DNA of 64,000 nucleotides from Hyphomonas sediminis (GTDB taxonomy: Bacteria > Pseudomonadota > Alphaproteobacteria > Caulobacterales > Hyphomonadaceae), in the NCBI RefSeq assembly GCF_019679475.1, contig NZ_JAIEZP010000001.1, forward strand, positions 2,232,001 through 2,296,000. Direction: 5' to 3'. A program made the position numbers and the translations under genes. Below the pieces are notes generated by a model. It worked only from the letters and a program-made list of their open reading frames with translations, searched no databases and was not told the DNA's origin. Positions 33,709-42,314 of the stretch are shown here, piece by piece. Positions within the stretch are counted from its first letter, which is position 1, and each line of letters begins with the position of its first letter.

Positions 33709-35100
33709 ATGCGCCGACAGGAACTCATTGCATCGACAGCGATTCTGGCTGCTCTGGGGCTTGCAGCTTGTGCAACAACGCCAGTTGTTCCGGATGCGGA
33801 GAGAGCTGGATTGGTAGCGCCAGCAGCGACGGCCATTGAGGAGCAGGTCGATGAAGCATTCCTCTACGGGTATGGCATCTATGAGTTTGCCCGGTTCGCC
33901 ACGTCAGGCAGTACCAGCGTTGGACGCAACGTAAACCAGTTGGGCCATCGCCGTATCCTCTCCGACCATACCCACCGGAATGTGACTGCGCCGAATATGG
34001 ACACGCTCTATTCGAGCGCGATTCTGGAATTGTCCGGCGGCCCGATGGAAGTCATTACGCCCGAAGCGCCGGACCGTTATCACAGTATCGCGTTCATGGA
34101 CGTCTTCACGGACAACTTCGCGATCCTTGGCAGCCGCAACGGTGGCGGACACAAGGCGCGCTACTGGATCGCGGGGCCCGATTGGAACGGCGCTGTTCCA
34201 GAAGGCGTCACACTCATCCGTTCCGATACAAATGACGTCTGGATGCTTGCGCGAACACTTGTGCGCGGCGCGCACGACCTTGAGGCGGCGACGGCTGTGC
34301 AGTCCCAGATCCAGTTGATCAAGGTGGAGGGGCGGGGGCCTGATGTTGGCTATGATTTTACCGCGCCGCCGGTGCCGGACGCCGAAACATTCGTGAATGT
34401 TGTCAATGCGATGCTGGCGCGAACGCCGGCCAACGCAGGCCAGGCGGCAAGAGCGGGCGCGTTTTCGCGAGTGGGTATTGTACCGGGTGAGGCTGAGGGG
34501 TGGTCCAAACTTGCCTCGGAATTCCAGGAGATATGGAATGAGCGCTTTGCCGCCAATCTGCAGGATCTGAAGCAGAACGCAGAGGCGCTCATGGTCACCA
34601 TAAATGGCTGGCGCGCGGCCCCTCCGGGCGTGGGTGATTTCGGCGACAATGATATGCTCCGCGCGTCGGTTGCCCTTTGGGGGCTCGCGGCGCTGTCGTC
34701 AGATGAGGCGACTTATTTCCGCGCCTCACGCGACGCGACGGGCGAGCCGCTGGACGGAACCAAGGCCTACAAGTTCACCGTTCCGCCAGGGGGCGCTCCA
34801 GTTGAGGCATTCTGGTCGCTGACGATGTATTCAGAGGAGCCGGACGGCCGGTTCTATCTCGTTGAAAATCCGATCAATCGCTATTCGGTGAGTGATCGCG
34901 TGCCCGGCGTGAAGCCAAATGCGGATGGATCCTACACCTTCTACCTTCAGTCAGACGCGCCTGACGGGGAGGCTGCGGCGAACTGGCTTCCAACACCCAA
35001 AGGGCCGTTCATGGTTTCCTTCCGGGCGTACCTGCCCACGCCGGAACTGTTTGAATCCAAATGGACTCCGCCGCCGCTCGAACCCTCGACGCCCGGCTGA
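33709..35100 (+). CDS. DUF1254/DUF1214 lipoprotein
   Basis: A 463-residue lipoprotein (LGLAACATT) with an N-terminal DUF1254 domain (AFLYGYGIYEFAR, VNQLGHRRIL, VTAPNMDTLYSSAILEL, ITPEAPDRYHSIAFMDVFTDNFAILGSR) and a C-terminal DUF1214 domain (DGTKAYKFTVPPGGAPVEAFWSLTMYSEEPDGRFYLVENPINRYSVSDR). Such proteins are widespread in oceanic bacteria, but their biochemical role is not established. GAGAGGA precedes the ATG at 33709. The gene is divergent from a TonB receptor and followed by a GntR regulator, so it probably handles the receptor's substrate in the periplasm. Confidence 0.88.
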   Translation: MRRQELIASTAILAALGLAACATTPVVPDAERAGLVAPAATAIEEQVDEAFLYGYGIYEFARFATSGSTSVGRNVNQLGHRRILSDHTHRNVTAPNMDTLYSSAILELSGGPMEVITPEAPDRYHSIAFMDVFTDNFAILGSRNGGGHKARYWIAGPDWNGAVPEGVTLIRSDTNDVWMLARTLVRGAHDLEAATAVQSQIQLIKVEGRGPDVGYDFTAPPVPDAETFVNVVNAMLARTPANAGQAARAGAFSRVGIVPGEAEGWSKLASEFQEIWNERFAANLQDLKQNAEALMVTINGWRAAPPGVGDFGDNDMLRASVALWGLAALSSDEATYFRASRDATGEPLDGTKAYKFTVPPGGAPVEAFWSLTMYSEEPDGRFYLVENPINRYSVSDRVPGVKPNADGSYTFYLQSDAPDGEAAANWLPTPKGPFMVSFRAYLPTPELFESKWTPPPLEPSTPG

Positions 35101-35143
35101 CCTGCCGTTAGGTTGACGCGGGAATCGGGGAGGCTTGAGTAGA

Positions 35144-35857
35144 TTGGCAGGATGGGCGTCATCAAAGGTAGAGGGTTCGGCGGCGCGGGTGGGGGCCTTG
35201 CGCGTGGCGCGTGACCTTGCTCGCTCTATCGAGAAGGGCGAGTACGAACCCGGCCAGCGCCTTAAGGAGCAGGAACTGGCAGACAAGTTCGGGCTTAGCC
35301 GCGCGCCAATCCGTGAAGCTCTCCGCCTGCTACAAAGCCAGGGGCTCGTCGTCATCGAGGAAATGCGCGGCGCACGGGTCGTGCGGCCGGGCGATGATGA
35401 TTTCCGGGAGATCTGGCTGATCCGGGCGGCGCTTTCGGGTGTTGTCTCGGAGTTGGCGGCGGCAAATCCTGACCAGGCAGCCAAACAGCGTTTCCATGCT
35501 CAGACGGTCGCTTTGGCGGAGCGCGCACGTGCGGGCGCCGAGACCAAAGAGATCTATGACGGCTTGCGCCAGAATACACGGGTTCTCAGCGAATTGACGC
35601 TGTCGACGCGGGCGCATTCGATGCTGCTGGGACTGGCAGCAGGCCGGGAAGCGTTCCAGATGCGCGCGATACAGGCGCCGGAGCGGCGGCTGGAATCTAC
35701 GCAAACCTGGGTGAAGCTTTCTGAGGCAGTGCTCAAGGGCGATGGGCCGAAGGCTGCAATGCTGATGCACACGCTTTACCGCAATTCCATGCAGTTCGTG
35801 ATGGCAGAAGACGCAGCTGGCAGCGAGGCTGCGTCAGGCAAGCCGAAGAAGCGTTGA
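35144..35857 (+). CDS. GntR-family (FCD) transcriptional regulator
   Basis: About 237 residues. The winged helix-turn-helix is ALRVARDLARSIEKGEYEPGQRLKEQELADKFGLSRAPIREALRLLQSQGLVVIEEMRGARV, followed by the helical FCD ligand-binding domain. There is no ATG in a suitable place. TTG at 35144 lies 10 nt after GGGGAGG; the TTG at 35135 is only 1 nt from it, so the shorter form is preferred. FCD regulators respond to small organic acids or similar metabolites. Its 3' end overlaps the convergent M28-like gene by 24 bp. It is likely to bind the ATTGTCGACAAT sites on both sides of this locus. Confidence 0.88.
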   Translation: MAGWASSKVEGSAARVGALRVARDLARSIEKGEYEPGQRLKEQELADKFGLSRAPIREALRLLQSQGLVVIEEMRGARVVRPGDDDFREIWLIRAALSGVVSELAAANPDQAAKQRFHAQTVALAERARAGAETKEIYDGLRQNTRVLSELTLSTRAHSMLLGLAAGREAFQMRAIQAPERRLESTQTWVKLSEAVLKGDGPKAAMLMHTLYRNSMQFVMAEDAAGSEAASGKPKKR

Positions 35858-37153
35858 GCGGACGGCTTTGAGGACGGGCAGGATCAGGTCCGGACCCGTT
35901 TTGTCGGCAAAGTCGTTTGCGGCGTGATGGAAGCGGTGTGCCGCCAACATACCAATGGCGTTGGGGTATCCTGCGGACAGGATTTCTCCCAGCTCGCCAC
36001 CCGCGCCCATTTGGGCGGGATAGGGCACTTCCAGTCCAGCAAGACCGGCGAAGGTTTCCTGTAGCGTCGGGATGAGCGCTTCGCTGGCGACCAGCAGGCG
36101 TTGCGGGTCCGCATTTTTCAGCGGGCGGAGCTGGGCGCCATATTCGTGCCAGTCGCGCGCTGCGAAGCCTGCGCCAAGATGCAGCCAGAGCTTTGTTTCT
36201 GAAGGACTTGGCGCCGCCTCAGCGAGGACGTGGTGGCTGCCGAGATTGTCATATTCGTGGCCACTGTTGACCAGGAAGGTCCAGGCGTGATCGGGGTAGG
36301 CTTGGGGGAGGGTTTTGGCGAGAGCGTAGAACACGGCGATACCGGGGCCGCGTTCGCCCATGCAGGGGCCCCAGCCGGAGCGGGGCGTGGAGATAACGAT
36401 GCGCGGGCCGGGACGGTTGATCTCGGCGATGAGGTTGAAGGCAGGGCGGGTGCCGCCATCGCCATCTGTAATGAGTGTTGCAGTCGCGCCGGTGCGGGCG
36501 AGTTCGTAGAGGGGCTCGGCATCCTTCGGGCCGATGACTGCCATCGGCTGGGGCCAGGCGGGCCCTGAGGGATCAGCATTGAGGGCGACGCGTTCGCGCG
36601 AAGGCCCTGATGTTACGAGGATTATCGCGGCGGCTCCGCCGTCGGAGAGCGGCTTGATCGCCGCCTTCAGCGCGGGGGCGGCGAGTTGGGAATGGCGCGC
36701 ATAGGGCAGGACCATGACGATGACAGCGCCGGCAGGATCGGCAACATCGCCGGGGGCGCGCCAGACTTTCAGAGGGCCGCTGACGCCTACCGGGCCGGTT
36801 GGGACGACGATGCCCTGGGGGTAGACGGGGGCCTGAAGGGCGCCGACGCGGATGACGGCGGTGGAGGGCTCGAAATAGGGTGTCTGGAATTCCTGCCGGC
36901 GGACGGCAAAGCCTTGTTCCTGAAGGATAGTTTCCAGCCATTCGCCGCAGGCGATGTCGCCGGGGCCGCCGGCGCGGAGATCCTTGAACGAGGCGAGGCG
37001 ATCCAGGGCCTCCGTGATCCAGGTGATGTCATTGTCGGTACGCACAGTGTCAAACTGTGTATTTTTGGATACGTTTGATGTCGCATTGGCGCAGGCAGCC
37101 GTCATCATCGAGCCGCCTGCGATCATCATTCCGCGCCGAGTCAGTCCGTTCAT
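35834..37153 (-). CDS. M28-like peptidase homologue with degenerate metal site
   Basis: A 439-residue exported protein (Tat-like RRGMMIAGGSMMTAACAN, with a lipobox-like Cys). The middle carries a protease-associated-like insert (about 100-230), and the C-terminal half follows the M28 aminopeptidase fold with NSGHEYDNLGSHHVLAEA. The family's first metal motif (normally H-Y-D-S... followed by GADDNGSG) is replaced by STPRSGWGPCMGERGPGIAVF, so the His and Asp zinc ligands are missing. It may be a non-hydrolytic binding protein or use different chemistry. Transcribed divergently from the esterase gene across a region holding the second GntR palindrome. Confidence 0.75.
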   Translation of the reverse strand: MNGLTRRGMMIAGGSMMTAACANATSNVSKNTQFDTVRTDNDITWITEALDRLASFKDLRAGGPGDIACGEWLETILQEQGFAVRRQEFQTPYFEPSTAVIRVGALQAPVYPQGIVVPTGPVGVSGPLKVWRAPGDVADPAGAVIVMVLPYARHSQLAAPALKAAIKPLSDGGAAAIILVTSGPSRERVALNADPSGPAWPQPMAVIGPKDAEPLYELARTGATATLITDGDGGTRPAFNLIAEINRPGPRIVISTPRSGWGPCMGERGPGIAVFYALAKTLPQAYPDHAWTFLVNSGHEYDNLGSHHVLAEAAPSPSETKLWLHLGAGFAARDWHEYGAQLRPLKNADPQRLLVASEALIPTLQETFAGLAGLEVPYPAQMGAGGELGEILSAGYPNAIGMLAAHRFHHAANDFADKTGPDLILPVLKAVRSTLLRLA

Positions 37154-37231
37154 TTCCGCTCTCCCGATTACGCCGGGGCAGCTTCCCCGATCCCGTCTGA
37201 TTTATCTTTGACATTACGCGCAGGTGGAAAC

Positions 37232-37243
37232 ATTGTCGACAAT
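37232..37243. promoter_or_regulatory. GntR-type operator palindrome (copy 2)
   Basis: ATTGTCGACAAT again, identical to 33589-33600, in the 126-bp divergent region between the M28-like gene and the hydrolase gene, 36 bp before the hydrolase ATG. Confidence 0.65.
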
Positions 37244-37279
37244 CAGCGGGGGTGCTCAAAATCGAAATGGACCTGATCG

Positions 37280-38335
37280 ATGGTTTTCAGAACATGGATT
37301 TCCTCTGCCGCGCTAGCCCTGATTGCGATCACGGGCGCCGGATGCGCGAACGCAGCGCCGCCCGAGACAGCGGCGCTGGTGCCTCAGGCCGCCTCGACCA
37401 GCCGGTACACCGCGCCGGGGCCTTACAAGGTGGAGACCGAGCGCGGCAAATGGCATGACGCCAAGCGCGACCGGGATGTGCCCTGGCTGATCCGGTATCC
37501 TCAGGATACGGACGGGCCGCGCCCGGTGATGGTGTTTTCCCACGGCCTTGGCGGATCGCGCGAGGGGCTGCCCCGGATGAGCGAGTTCCTGGTGAGTCAT
37601 GGCTATATCGTCGTGCATGTGCAGCACCCCGGATCGGATGTGAGCATGTGGAAGGGCGTGCGCCCGGACCCGGCGACCGTGGACCGGGGCGCGATGCTGA
37701 AAACGGCGAGTGACCCGGCCGTGATGCTGAACCGGTTTGCCGATATTCCCTTCGCCATGGGCGAGCTGGGTAAGATGGCGGTAGACGGCAAGTTTGCCGG
37801 GAAGATCGACATGGGCCGCGTGGCCATGAGCGGGCACTCCTTCGGCGCTGTGACGACGCAGGTGGCGGCGGGGCAGGTGTTCAAGACTGGCGCGGCAATG
37901 CCGGCGGATGGCTTCCGCGCGTTTATCGCCATGAGCCCTTCCGGCGACCGGGACGGCGATGACAAGGCAGCGTTTGCCAATGTGACCAAGCCCTTCCTGA
38001 TGATGACGGGTACGGAAGATGGGTTTGCGCTGAACCCATCTGTTGAGACTGCAGAAGACAGGCTGCAGCCCTATTACGGGCTGCCCGAGGGTTTGCCGGC
38101 TGTGCTGGTGAACCTGACGGGCGGGGATCATTTCGTGTTCAGCGGAAGTATTCTGACCAGGGGCAAGGACCGGCCACTAGACCCGCGCCATCATGAAATC
38201 ATCGATGCGGCAGTTCTGGCCTTCCTCGACGCGTACCTGATGGACGATCCGGGCGCGCGGGAATGGCTTGCCAATGGCCTTGCCGGACTGGCACGAACGG
38301 ATGCCAGCATAGAAACACGAAATGTGACGCCATGA
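37280..38335 (+). CDS. alpha/beta hydrolase (PAF-acetylhydrolase/dienelactone hydrolase-like), exported
   Basis: A 351-residue serine hydrolase. N-terminal export signal with a lipobox-like end (ITGAGCANA). The oxyanion region is VMVFSHGLGGSREG, the nucleophile elbow is MSGHSFGAVTTQ (serine about residue 189) and the catalytic His is probably in GGDHFVFSG. The sequence resembles platelet-activating-factor-acetylhydrolase-like and dienelactone-hydrolase-like enzymes that cleave short esters. Its stop overlaps the ATG of the next gene (ATGA). Together with the receptor, DUF1254 and Tat proteins it suggests periplasmic cleavage of an imported ester. Confidence 0.87.
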   Translation: MVFRTWISSAALALIAITGAGCANAAPPETAALVPQAASTSRYTAPGPYKVETERGKWHDAKRDRDVPWLIRYPQDTDGPRPVMVFSHGLGGSREGLPRMSEFLVSHGYIVVHVQHPGSDVSMWKGVRPDPATVDRGAMLKTASDPAVMLNRFADIPFAMGELGKMAVDGKFAGKIDMGRVAMSGHSFGAVTTQVAAGQVFKTGAAMPADGFRAFIAMSPSGDRDGDDKAAFANVTKPFLMMTGTEDGFALNPSVETAEDRLQPYYGLPEGLPAVLVNLTGGDHFVFSGSILTRGKDRPLDPRHHEIIDAAVLAFLDAYLMDDPGAREWLANGLAGLARTDASIETRNVTP

Positions 38336-39258
38336 CCGAGACCCGCTTTCACCTTTCCAGACGCAACCTTTTGATCAGCGCCGGCGCGGCGGCATTGACG
38401 GCGGCCTGCGCCAGCGGGGCGGAAGACGCCGTGTCTCCCTCTGAGGGATTGGAAGGCCGGGTGATCTATACGGAGTCCGTGCAGATGTCTGGCGGGGCGC
38501 CTAATGGCAGCTCCGTCTTCAGCATCCGGCTGTGTCAGTACCCTGAGATTGGGGTGGCGTGGGTCTGGGCGTCTGTAATGACGCCGGAGGGCAGCTTCCT
38601 GTTTGCGGACAATGAAATTCCGTGGAGCGGGAAGGCGGCGGACGCGGCCAATGCGACCGACGTTCACTACGCGGCCTCGGTCGGCGATATGACCATCCGC
38701 TTCAGCCGGACGGGCAAGCATGGCGCGATCGACGGCGGCACGCTGGAGTTCGAGAAAGGCGGCGAAGGTGCCTTCCGCGTTTCGGCGACGTTCACCCGGT
38801 CTGACGGATATGTCGGCCTGCTGGATGGGCGGTCTGAAATGTTCGGGACGGTTGAGGCTGTGATCGAAGCGGGCGGCCAAACGCGGACGATCAGCGCGCC
38901 GGGCCAGTGGCATGAGCAGCCCCAGAGCGAGCCGCGCTTTACCGTTCCCTTTGTTTATTCCTCGCTTTGGGGAAAGGGCATTTCGGGAACCCTGCTGCAA
39001 TCGCCTGAAGGCTCCGGCGCATATGCCCTGCGGTCCGGCAAGGCGCCCGAGATTTTCCGCAAGGCGGAATTCTCTCCGCCCGGCGCTGAGCGAACGGTCG
39101 AGCTGGTGGGTGAGGACGGGACGGCGCATACGCTGCACCTGGAACAGCGCCACCTTTATACGCTGGAAATCTATGGCAAGACCTGGATTGGCACTTTCGT
39201 GTACGGATCATATCTGGATCAGCCGGTGGTGGGCTTCATCAACAACTGGCTGATGTGA
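38332..39258 (+). CDS. Tat-signal lipoprotein of unknown function
   Basis: A 308-residue protein with a twin-arginine signal (SRRNLLISAGAAALTAACAS) that ends in a lipobox. The rest is beta-rich (VIYTESVQMSG, VAWVWASVMTPEGSFLFADNE, GQWHEQPQSEPRFTVPFVYSSLW) and ends with IGTFVYGSYLDQPVVGFINNWLM. The pattern could be a lipocalin-like AttH/CrtC fold, but I cannot assign it. It starts on the stop of the hydrolase gene, so the two are made together. The frame extends 23 codons upstream, inside the hydrolase gene, without support. Confidence 0.75.
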   Translation: MTETRFHLSRRNLLISAGAAALTAACASGAEDAVSPSEGLEGRVIYTESVQMSGGAPNGSSVFSIRLCQYPEIGVAWVWASVMTPEGSFLFADNEIPWSGKAADAANATDVHYAASVGDMTIRFSRTGKHGAIDGGTLEFEKGGEGAFRVSATFTRSDGYVGLLDGRSEMFGTVEAVIEAGGQTRTISAPGQWHEQPQSEPRFTVPFVYSSLWGKGISGTLLQSPEGSGAYALRSGKAPEIFRKAEFSPPGAERTVELVGEDGTAHTLHLEQRHLYTLEIYGKTWIGTFVYGSYLDQPVVGFINNWLM

Positions 39259-39261
39259 GCC

Positions 39262-39783
39262 TCAGGCGGGGCCGGAGGGAAGGTCCGTCACTGCGCCGAC
39301 ATCCAGAACAGGCGAGGCGTCGATATCGCCTGCGCCGAGCAGAGCGACAAGGCGCGTGAGCGCGGCGTTGATATAGGCCTGTTCCCATTCGGGCAGGTGG
39401 GCAAAGCGCGCACCAAATTCCGCCTGCAGAAGATCTGGCGCCTCTGACAGCATCTTGCGGCCTTCGGGCGTGATCTGGACGAGCACAGTGCGGCGGTCTG
39501 CATCTCCCCGACTGCGCAGGATGAGGCCGCGCGCCTGGAGCTTGTCCAGCAGGATGGAAATGGTGGCCTGTTTCAGCCCGGCAGCGCGGGCGAGATCGCT
39601 CGGCTGGACACTGCCGCGGGCGGCGAGTTCCTTGAGGACGACAAGCTGGGAGGGGGTGAGGCTGGTGTCGCGTGCAAGTGTGCGGGCATGCGACTCGACC
39701 GCTTTCAGAATGCGACGGAGCGAAATCAGAGCCTGCTCTGAGGCGTCCTGTGGCGAATCCGGGGTGGGCGTGGCGGCGATCAT
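39262..39783 (-). CDS. MarR-family regulator, EctR/CosR-like position
   Basis: About 173 residues. Winged-helix core LTPSQLVVLKELAARGSVQPSDLARAAGLKQATISILLDKLQARGLILRSRGDADRRTVLVQITPEGRKML. It is divergent from ectA. MarR-type regulators EctR1 (methylotrophs) and CosR (Vibrio) control ectoine operons, and this gene occupies that place. Two copies of a 22-bp dyad lie in the intergenic region, one 36 bp before its own start and one on the ectA promoter, which fits repression of both. The ATG at 39783 is chosen; the longer frame (to 39834) runs into the operator. Confidence 0.85.
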   Translation of the reverse strand: MIAATPTPDSPQDASEQALISLRRILKAVESHARTLARDTSLTPSQLVVLKELAARGSVQPSDLARAAGLKQATISILLDKLQARGLILRSRGDADRRTVLVQITPEGRKMLSEAPDLLQAEFGARFAHLPEWEQAYINAALTRLVALLGAGDIDASPVLDVGAVTDLPSGPA

Positions 39784-39818
39784 GCCGTCATATGTAGTGG
39801 AATTCCATTGAAGAACAA

Positions 39819-39840
39819 ATAATTTGAAAGTCAAAATAAA
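39819..39840. promoter_or_regulatory. MarR-type operator, copy 1 (regulator side)
   Basis: ATAATTTGA-AA-GTCAAAATAAA. It has a TTTGA/TCAAA dyad and differs from copy 2 at only two central positions. Confidence 0.75.
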
Positions 39841-39907
39841 GGGCGGAACCCCTTGAGCACTCGGGCATTTATGTTGCTCGTCAAATATGCCTTGGCTGCG
39901 CTCGGGG

Positions 39908-39949
39908 TTGACATTTCCCTGAGGATAATAATTTGACGGTCAAAATAAA
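39908..39949 (+). promoter_or_regulatory. ectA promoter with MarR-type operator, copy 2
   Basis: A TTGACA -35 (39908-39913) is followed at 15 nt by TAATTT. Operator copy 2 (39928-39949, ATAATTTGA-CG-GTCAAAATAAA) covers the -10. It lies 109 bp from copy 1. Because the operator contains the TTG at 39933, that TTG cannot be a sensible ectA start. Confidence 0.7.
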
Positions 39950-39968
39950 AAAGCAAATGGGAGCCGTC

Positions 39969-40535
39969 ATGCCGAGTGAGGCCACCGCACCGTCCGCAAC
40001 AGAGACTGTTCCGGGCCGAAGTAAAATCGAAGGCGCCGCGATCCAGATCGGACCGCCGACGCCTGAAGACGCCGCTGAAATTCACGCGTTGATCGCAGCC
40101 TGCCCGCCGCTCGATACCAATTCGCTGTATGCGAACCTGATCCAGTGCACGCATTTTGCGACCTCCTGCGCCGTGGCGCGGATGAGCGGCGAAGTTGTTG
40201 GCTGGATTTCCGGCCACAGGCCACCCGGCAAGGACGCGACCTATTTCCTGTGGCAGGTGGCTGTGCATCCCAGCGCGCGGGGCAAGGCCCTGCCGAAGCG
40301 GATGCTGGCCGATATTCTTTCCCGCCGGGCGCAGGCGGGGGTTTCCGCACTGGAAACCTCGATCACCCGGAGCAATGACGCCTCATGGGGCCTTTTCCGC
40401 AGCGTTGCGGGATGGCTGGAGGCGCCCTTGCGCGAAGAGCTGTGGTTTGATCGGCATCGCCATTTCCGCGGTCAGCATGACACGGAATTTCTCGTCACCA
40501 TTGGCCCTTTCCAGGCGCCGAAGGCCGCAGGCTGA
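39969..40535 (+). CDS. ectA: L-2,4-diaminobutyrate acetyltransferase
   Basis: A 188-residue GNAT acetyltransferase that converts L-2,4-diaminobutyrate to N-gamma-acetyl-diaminobutyrate, the second step of ectoine synthesis. EctA signatures are IAACPPLDTNSLYANLIQCTHFATSCAVA, GWISGHRPP, YFLWQVAVHPSARGKAL and TSITRSNDASWGLFRS. The ATG at 39969 has GGGAG 5 nt upstream; the frame is open to 39933, but that segment is the operator. First gene of ectABCD-ask. Confidence 0.96.
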   Translation: MPSEATAPSATETVPGRSKIEGAAIQIGPPTPEDAAEIHALIAACPPLDTNSLYANLIQCTHFATSCAVARMSGEVVGWISGHRPPGKDATYFLWQVAVHPSARGKALPKRMLADILSRRAQAGVSALETSITRSNDASWGLFRSVAGWLEAPLREELWFDRHRHFRGQHDTEFLVTIGPFQAPKAAG

Positions 40536-40583
40536 AGGCTCAGCCTCAACGACCCTAACCGAGCGAAGAAAAAGGAGCCATTC

Positions 40584-41879
40584 ATGGCATACGAAGACAC
40601 GTCCGCTCTCCCGAGTATTTTTGAACGACGCGAATCCCGCGTGCGCAGCTATTGCCGGTCTTTTCCGGCGGTGTTCAAATCGGCGCGCGGCGCTGAGCTG
40701 ATTGCGGAAGATGGAACGCGCTATATCGATTTTCTGGCCGGTTGCTCCACGCTGAACTATGGCCACAACCACCCCGAGCTGAAGCAGGCGCTGCTGGATT
40801 ATATCCAGGCCGATGGCGTGGCTCATGGCCTCGACATGCACACGCGCGCGAAGGCGAGCTTCCTCGAGACGTTCGAAAAACGTATCCTGAAGCCGCGCAG
40901 CATGGATTATCGCGCAATGTTTCCGGGGCCGACGGGGGCGAACGCGGTTGAAGCTGCGCTGAAGATCGCCCGTAAGGTCACGGGACGGACGAATGTGATT
41001 GCCTTCACCAATGGCTTTCACGGCATGACGCTCGGCGCGCTGGCCGCGACGGGCAATTCGGGCAAACGCGGTGGGGCGGGCATTCCGCTGACCGGCGTGG
41101 TGCACGAACCATATGACGGCTATTTCGGCGAAGACACCGACACGGCCGAGCAGCTGGACCGTCGCCTGTCTGATCCTTCCTCGGGCCTCGACAAGCCTGC
41201 GGCGATCATCGTGGAAGTGGTGCAGGGCGAAGGCGGGCTGAATGTGGCCTCCGATGCCTGGCTGCGCCGCGTCGAGCAGATCGCGCGCAAGCATGGGGCG
41301 CTGTTCATCATCGATGACATTCAGGCCGGAATTGGCCGCACGGGCGGCTTTTTCAGCTTCGAAAAGGCGGGCGTGAAGCCGGATATCATCACACTGGCGA
41401 AATCGCTGTCGGGGCTCGGCCTGCCGATGGCGCTGACGCTGATCCGGCCGGACCATGACCGCTGGAAGCCGGGCGAGCATAACGGCACGTTCCGGGGCAA
41501 CAACCATGCCTTCGTGACCGCGGCCAAGGCGATCGATCTGTTCTGGAGCGATGACGCGTTCGAGCGCGATGTAGCCCGGAAAGGCGAGCGCCTGCGGGCG
41601 GGGCTGGCCAAGATCGGCGAGGGCAGCGCACTGGCCGGGCGGCTGAAAGGCCGGGGCATGATGAGCGGCATTGAAATGCAAAGCGGCGAAGTGGCGGCGG
41701 AAGTATGCGCTGAATGCTTCGAGAACGGACTGATTATCGAGACGAGTGGCAGCCATGATGAAGTGGTGAAGGTGCTCGCGCCGCTGACCATCAGCGACGC
41801 GCAGCTCGATGCGGGCCTCGAAATTCTGGCGGACGCCGTGCGCACGGTGGGTGCGCGCCACCGCAAGTCCGCTGCGTAA
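40584..41879 (+). CDS. ectB: diaminobutyrate-2-oxoglutarate transaminase
   Basis: A 431-residue PLP-dependent class III aminotransferase making L-2,4-diaminobutyrate from aspartate semialdehyde, with glutamate as donor. It shows [63 protein letters not shown] (D244/D245) and the PLP lysine K273 in [11 protein letters not shown]. It matches the family's usual length. AAAAAGGAG stands before the ATG. Second gene of the ectoine operon. Confidence 0.97.
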   Translation: MAYEDTSALPSIFERRESRVRSYCRSFPAVFKSARGAELIAEDGTRYIDFLAGCSTLNYGHNHPELKQALLDYIQADGVAHGLDMHTRAKASFLETFEKRILKPRSMDYRAMFPGPTGANAVEAALKIARKVTGRTNVIAFTNGFHGMTLGALAATGNSGKRGGAGIPLTGVVHEPYDGYFGEDTDTAEQLDRRLSDPSSGLDKPAAIIVEVVQGEGGLNVASDAWLRRVEQIARKHGALFIIDDIQAGIGRTGGFFSFEKAGVKPDIITLAKSLSGLGLPMALTLIRPDHDRWKPGEHNGTFRGNNHAFVTAAKAIDLFWSDDAFERDVARKGERLRAGLAKIGEGSALAGRLKGRGMMSGIEMQSGEVAAEVCAECFENGLIIETSGSHDEVVKVLAPLTISDAQLDAGLEILADAVRTVGARHRKSAA

Positions 41880-41893
41880 AGGAGATTTGGAAG

Positions 41894-42301
41894 ATGATTG
41901 TCAGAGACCTCAGCATTGAAAACAACACCGAACGGCGTGTGGACAGCGATGGTTGGACTTCCGTCCGCCTGCTGCTGAAAAATGACGGGATGGGTTTCTC
42001 GTTCCACATCACGACGATCCATGCCGGCGCCGAGCTGCACATGCATTACAAGAACCACTTTGAGAGTGTGTATTGCATGGAGGGCACAGGCTCGATCACA
42101 GATCTGGCGACGGGCGAGACCCATCAGATCCGCCCCGGCGTGATGTATGCGCTCAACAACCATGACAAGCACATCCTGCGCGCTGATGCGGGCGGGCCGA
42201 TGATCATGGCGTGCGTGTTCAATCCGCCGGTGACGGGCAAGGAAGTGCACGGCCCCGACGGGGCGTATGCGGCCGATACAGAACTCGAACAAACAGCCTG
42301 A
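41894..42301 (+). CDS. ectC: L-ectoine synthase
   Basis: A 135-residue cupin that closes N-gamma-acetyl-diaminobutyrate to ectoine. Conserved stretches are [67 protein letters not shown] and [19 protein letters not shown]. The iron/cupin residues (H in MHYKNH, E in HFESVY, H in NHDKH) are present. Ribosome site AAAGGAG, 8 nt before the ATG. Confidence 0.97.
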   Translation: MIVRDLSIENNTERRVDSDGWTSVRLLLKNDGMGFSFHITTIHAGAELHMHYKNHFESVYCMEGTGSITDLATGETHQIRPGVMYALNNHDKHILRADAGGPMIMACVFNPPVTGKEVHGPDGAYAADTELEQTA

Positions 42302-42314
42302 AAGGAGCCTGTCC

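Noticed and set aside
39933-39968. N-terminal extension of EctA from a TTG
   Set aside because: The segment is the MarR-type operator itself; GGGAG is correctly placed for the ATG at 39969.
40383-41861. 492-codon open frame on the minus strand
   Set aside because: Antisense to ectB, whose motifs are complete; composition is Arg/His-rich as typical for shadows.
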